NCBI GenBank assembly: GCA_010015655.1
Contig: ML976696.1
Location: 161,310 to 225,309 of the forward strand
DNA: 64,000 nucleotides
Reading direction: 5' to 3'
From: Bimuria novae-zelandiae CBS 107.79
Lineage: Eukaryota; Ascomycota; Dothideomycetes; Pleosporales; Didymosphaeriaceae
Of the stretch, positions 60,660 through 64,000 are shown one piece after another. The notes below the pieces were generated by a model that saw only the letters and a program-made list of their open reading frames with translations, did not search any database and was not told the origin of the DNA. Positions within the stretch are counted from its first letter, which is position 1. Every line of letters starts with the position of its first letter. The position numbers and the translations under genes were made by a program.

Positions 60660-61630
60660 TATAACAAAGCTAGGTTACCGCCGATGGTATTATAGGCCGT
60701 AATTAATTAATTAAATAATAACGTTAGCGACACCTAAATCTAGAGAGATATAAAAGTAGCTAGGATAATAATTAAGAGGATTTAACTTAGTCTAGAGTAC
60801 TAGGGGTAACCTTATCCGCCGAGCTGCGTATGGCAAGATAGGCTACTATTATTATTATAGTACTATCGCGAGAAGCTTAAAGAGTTACTACTAAGCTAGC
60901 TAAATACTTACCTAGATAAGATGCAGAGTTTCTTGTATAATAAGTATAACGTAAAAGCCTTATAGATAACTATATAGGAGACTCTTGCTAGCATAAGGTG
61001 GAGTTAAAAAGCGGTAACTAAAGTGGTAGCTAAACGTAACGTAGTCCTTTATTAAGCGTTTAGAGCTCGCTGCTAGCTAGCGTATAAGGCGGAGATAGTA
61101 ATAGTAGTTAATAAGAGCGCTTGTAACGAGCGTATAGGCAATTAAAAATATACTTAGTTAGAGGTAAACACGCTAGTTTAGGTATTATACTTAGCGCAGA
61201 GGTTAAAGAGGTAGAGTTTATTACTAGCTATAGACGTTAATAGGTATCTTAATTATCTTATCTATTAGGGAGTAATTACAGCAGAGTTAATAGAGGAGTT
61301 TTTTATTAGTAAAGTGCTGCCGTATTGCACGCCGTACCTAGGGCCACGCTTAGTAATTATAATAAATAACGCATCTATTTATTAATTAGCCAAAATTTAA
61401 TAACTCTGTATAGACGCTAGGGTAGTACTCGAGTACCTGCCGCCGTACTTACCTGATATGAATCCAATTGAGCAGAGCTTTAAAGCGTTAAAGTTATGGA
61501 TGAAAAAGAACTTCTAGAAAGCGCCTATCTTTTAGGATTTCTCGTATTTCTTGGAGCTAGGTGTACAGGAGGGTTGCTATAACGACAAGCGGGCGAGAAA
61601 GTACTTTAGCTACTTAGGCTGGCAGGTGTA
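60660..61630 (+). pseudogene. DDE_3-like transposase (Tc1/mariner superfamily), right copy
   Basis: The frame contains IVVNKSACNERIGN, LLLAIDVNRYLNYLIY, GVITAELIEEFF, VIIINNASIY (normally V-x-M-D-N-A-x-x-H; Asp changed to Asn) at about 61353-61385, and LPDMNPIEQSFKALKLW at about 61,450-61,500. These are the conserved blocks of fungal DDE_3/IS630-Tc1-mariner transposases. It ends with FSYLGWQV near 61,630. Most stops are TAG or TAA. Confidence 0.88.
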
Positions 61631-61981
61631 AGGTGTATAGGAGATAGAGGACTTAAGTAATTAACGCGTTATTATTAAGTATAAATATTATTAAGCTTAA
61701 TAATAGTGGCCTGTGCGGCCTTATTATTTACTAGCGTTAATTTGCTTACGTCGTAGTTCTATATAATTCTGTTAATAAGTTAATATAATATACGTATATT
61801 TAGGCAGCAAATTCCTTAAAATTAATTTTTATAGGCTAAAATTAGTAAAATAAAGAACGTAAATCCCCTAATAAAAGTACTTGCAACGCGCCCTGTCTAG
61901 GAGCGATTAATAATATAATTAGAGCGTAAAGTATAAGTAACTGCAAAATTAACGTTAGCAACGTAGCTAAAAGCTTTAGTA

Positions 61982-63598
61982 ACTTCTTATATTTGCTATA
62001 TAAATAAGCTTTCTTTATTCTTATCCTCCTCTTGCTCCTTTTGCTCTACACGCTCTTTCTCCTTCTTTATATTCTTTAGGCACTAAGCTTTTTGCTCTAG
62101 AGTTAGTCCTTTAAATCCACGCTACTATTAGACGGTATATACTTAAAGTTTAAGTAGTAGAGGTAGTAGTAGCTTCTATACCTCTTGCTATAAGATATAC
62201 GGCATGCTAGCCTCTAAGGATCTATAAGCATGTTAATGTTAATTTTATTATCCTTAGCTATAGTAAAGACCTTTCTTACATCTCTGCGATCTTTGTGTGG
62301 ACCCTTGTTAAGCCACTACTATAGGAAAAGCAGTATTATATAGTAGAGCTCCTCTACGTTACTATAAGTTAATAGATCCTACGTTAAAACTAGTAAGTTA
62401 TTTAGTAGGCGATTAGGTTCTCGCTACTAGACAGGCGATCTTTAAGATAGTTAACTTTATACTAATTAACTTGCCGCAGACGCGATTAGCAATTTAAGTA
62501 TATCTTTTATTATAGGCTCGCCGTTAGAGTCGCTCCTCCTCCACCGTTGCCCAGCCTGCCCACGAGATCTTGCTATTATTAACCGAATGTTGTCTAATGG
62601 CTCTGTAACTATACACCTTTGCAGCGACACCTCGCGGGCCTATATGGCGACTATATTGCCCTCGACGGGCATATGATCGGAGAATCGCACTAGTAATAAT
62701 TTAGTACGCTAAAAGTAGCATACATGGGCGTAGTTCGAGCATATGGTGTCCTGGCACCTCCACGCGTCCCGTATTTAGATAGCTAGCCTATTACCTATCT
62801 AGTTAATTGCCATGACGTCTGGCAGCTTAGCGAGTTGGCGATTAGTAGTAGTAAGTCGTACCTAAGAGCCTTATAGGCCACCTACGCGTGACTGACTTAA
62901 AGTAGGCACTTAAGGTAACTCTAGTAGTAGTACTAAGTTAAAATCTATGCACGTAGTGGCCCTTAGGGGCGCTAATTATAGTAACTTTTCTACGCTAGTT
63001 TTTACGTTAGTAAAACGTAGGTAACTCTCCTTGCGTTTAAAAGCGTTTGCCATGCGATCCTTTGCTAAAGTTTAACTTAAATATATAATAATAGTAAGGC
63101 TTTTAATAGAGACTTTCTCCTAGGTGCTTATCTCCACAATAACGCTGTTAGCCTATCTCTAAACCTCGCCCGCCGTTAGACTACTAAGCAGTTGCTTATA
63201 ATTACTATTCTCTACGCCATTAACTATCTTATTATTATAGTACGCTCTATAGCAATACCTTACGTAAGTTTTATTAATTACCTTAGCAAGTTCCTTATCT
63301 AATTATTATATAAAAAGACCTAGCTAGGCTAATAATAGGCTATCCTCTAAGTATATCTCTTGCTCCTTAACGTCCTTATTCTTAAGTTACTCTGCCTTAG
63401 CTACTTTAGTAGTAGTTATATAATTAGCTTTATTTACTATCTTTTGTAAAAGTGCCCTAGCCTTTACTTTTTTAAGAGTGTTTTTGCGAGGTAACTTTAT
63501 TATACGTAACTTTTTAGCTACCCGCGTCGCCTAGGGTGGATTCTTACCCCCCTTAAACACCTAAGTACTCTTACGTTTACAACTTTTGGCTGGTATTA
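61982..63598 (-). pseudogene. Accessory ORF of the palindromic transposon, right copy
   Basis: Mirror image of 57444-59060 in the right arm, with the same basic start, middle block and Lys/Glu-rich tail, and its own set of stop codons. Function unknown. Confidence 0.6.
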
Positions 63599-63827
63599 TA
63601 ATAACCCTTAAGGATAATAGCAAGATATTATTTAAGGGAATGAATTTATATACGGCATCTAATTATACGGAAAAATAGGTGGGGTTAAATAACGCGCAGG
63701 AAGCGATTAACGTGTCCGTGTACTTAACGCCCGGATTTAGTCAACGCCCCGCGGAACACAAATCACCCCAACTTTTAACGTGCCATAACGCCACCAACAT
63801 GAGGTTAATTACGGCTGCAATTAAAGA

Positions 63828-64000
63828 AATAAGTCGGGTGGGGTAGTTTCCGACACCGGGTAGTTTCCGACACCCCGCAAAATTTCGCCGCTGCCACCAC
63901 TTGGGTTGCGAATATGCTCACAACTTTATTAAATAAATTTGTAAAAAAAAAAAAAAAAAAAAAATAGTATTTGAAGCATTTAATCACTTTCTTTATCTAT
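63828..64000. mobile_element. End of a further terminal-repeat transposon, running off the window
   Basis: GGGTAGTTTCCGACACC occurs twice in exact tandem (63841-63857 and 63858-63874) right where the pogo-3 frame breaks, followed by GC-richer sequence and a run of 22 A (63943-63964). The tandem motif resembles the doubled motifs at the ends of pogo-1 and pogo-2, so this is probably another pogo-type end. Only 170 bp are visible. Confidence 0.5.

Larger units (their letters stand above)
57285..63708. mobile_element. Two abutting inverted copies of a two-gene Tc1/mariner-superfamily transposon
   Basis: The left unit runs from about 57285 to the centre, and the right unit from the centre to 63708, in opposite orientation. 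Each has an outer gene of unknown function reading toward the centre and an inner DDE_3-like transposase reading away from it. The left end (TTTCGTAAAATCCCGCTATACATG) recurs in altered form at the centre (about 60515-60545), so the centre holds the ends of the units; the far right unit has lost about 50 outer bases. Confidence 0.78.
60563..63708. repeat. Right arm of the large inverted repeat
   Basis: Reverse-complement partner of 57334-60480; the 82-bp spacer between the arms is 60481-60562. Confidence 0.9.
57237..63827 (+). mobile_element. Pogo-3: 5' end of a pogo-1-family element, split by the palindromic transposon pair
   Basis: Bases 57237-57284 carry GGTGTGGCATGAGCT, then GGTGCGGCACAAGCT and AAGATTCGGTA, the same end as pogo-1. 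After the inserted palindrome, CGTGTCCGTG..AACGCCCGG at 63709 continues the pogo-1 order (CGTGTCTGTG..AATGCCCGA), and an ATG at 63799 opens a start resembling pogo transposases (MRLITAAIKEISR). The reading is broken at about 63,828 by another element. TA at both sides of the insertion fits a Tc1/mariner target. Confidence 0.65.

Noticed and set aside
57334..63708. A single foldback transposon
   Set aside because: The spacer contains altered copies of the element ends, and each arm has a complete gene pair, which fits two abutting inverted elements better.
63943..63964. Poly-A run as the 3' tail of a LINE
   Set aside because: No LINE coding sequence or target duplication is seen beside it, and a tandem terminal motif of a DNA transposon is closer.
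1..64000. CRISPR arrays, tRNA and rRNA genes
   Set aside because: No regularly spaced short repeats, cloverleaf-type tRNA box pairs or rRNA motifs were noticed by eye; a covariance-model scan would be decisive.

Overview
The window looks like a filamentous ascomycete fungus. I infer this from short introns with fungal branch points, an AA9 polysaccharide monooxygenase, a fungal GH64 glucanase, F-box and 2EXR-like genes, and many Ty3/Gypsy, Copia, pogo and piggyBac-type transposons full of transition-type nonsense codons that look like repeat-induced point mutation (RIP). The genome appears bipartite: a gene-bearing segment with balanced base composition (about 350-17,150) lies between AT-rich transposon DNA (1-350 and 17,150-64,000). 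A Dothideomycete is a plausible guess, but nothing here proves it.

Gene segment. Reading left to right: a broken gene fragment (357-1049); a two-exon gene of unknown function (1489-2456, minus); a GH64-type beta-1,3-glucanase with two introns (4874-6263, plus); a divergent SNAP-25/Sec9-like Qbc-SNARE (7306-8526, plus) facing an AA9 LPMO with an altered copper site and a long acidic tail (8813-10090, minus); an F-box/leucine-rich protein (12201-13625, minus); a second F-box gene, spliced but carrying one in-frame TAG (14092-15461, minus); and a 2EXR-like gene (16483-17100, minus) whose start codon lies about 50 bp from the transposon block.

First transposon nest, 17,150-49,088. This can be read as one deeply nested stack. 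A minus-strand pogo/Fot1-like element (pogo-1) is split by a piggyBac-like element. That is split by a Gypsy element (Gypsy-1, minus). Gypsy-1 holds a second Gypsy element (Gypsy-2, plus, duplication TCCTA) in its interior and a third (Gypsy-3, minus, duplication CTATT) in its right LTR. Gypsy-3 in turn holds a well-preserved pogo element (pogo-2, TA duplication), a Copia element (Copia-1, ACTTT) and a GC-richer solo LTR (ATGTT).

Second nest, 49,089-64,000. A further pogo element (pogo-4, minus) is split by Copia-2 (ATAGT). Next to it the 5' end of another pogo element (pogo-3) is split by two abutting, inverted copies of a two-gene Tc1/mariner-superfamily transposon, which together form a palindrome of about 6.4 kb with arms of about 3.15 kb and an 82-bp spacer. 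Pogo-3 is itself cut at its coding start by yet another terminal-repeat element that runs off the window.

No tRNA, rRNA or CRISPR array was recognised. No wholly new cellular system was found. The most unusual items are the AA9 active-site variant, the divergent Sec9-like SNARE, the single-stop F-box gene, the accessory ORF in the palindromic transposon, and the tandem ~15-bp motifs shared by several unrelated transposon ends.
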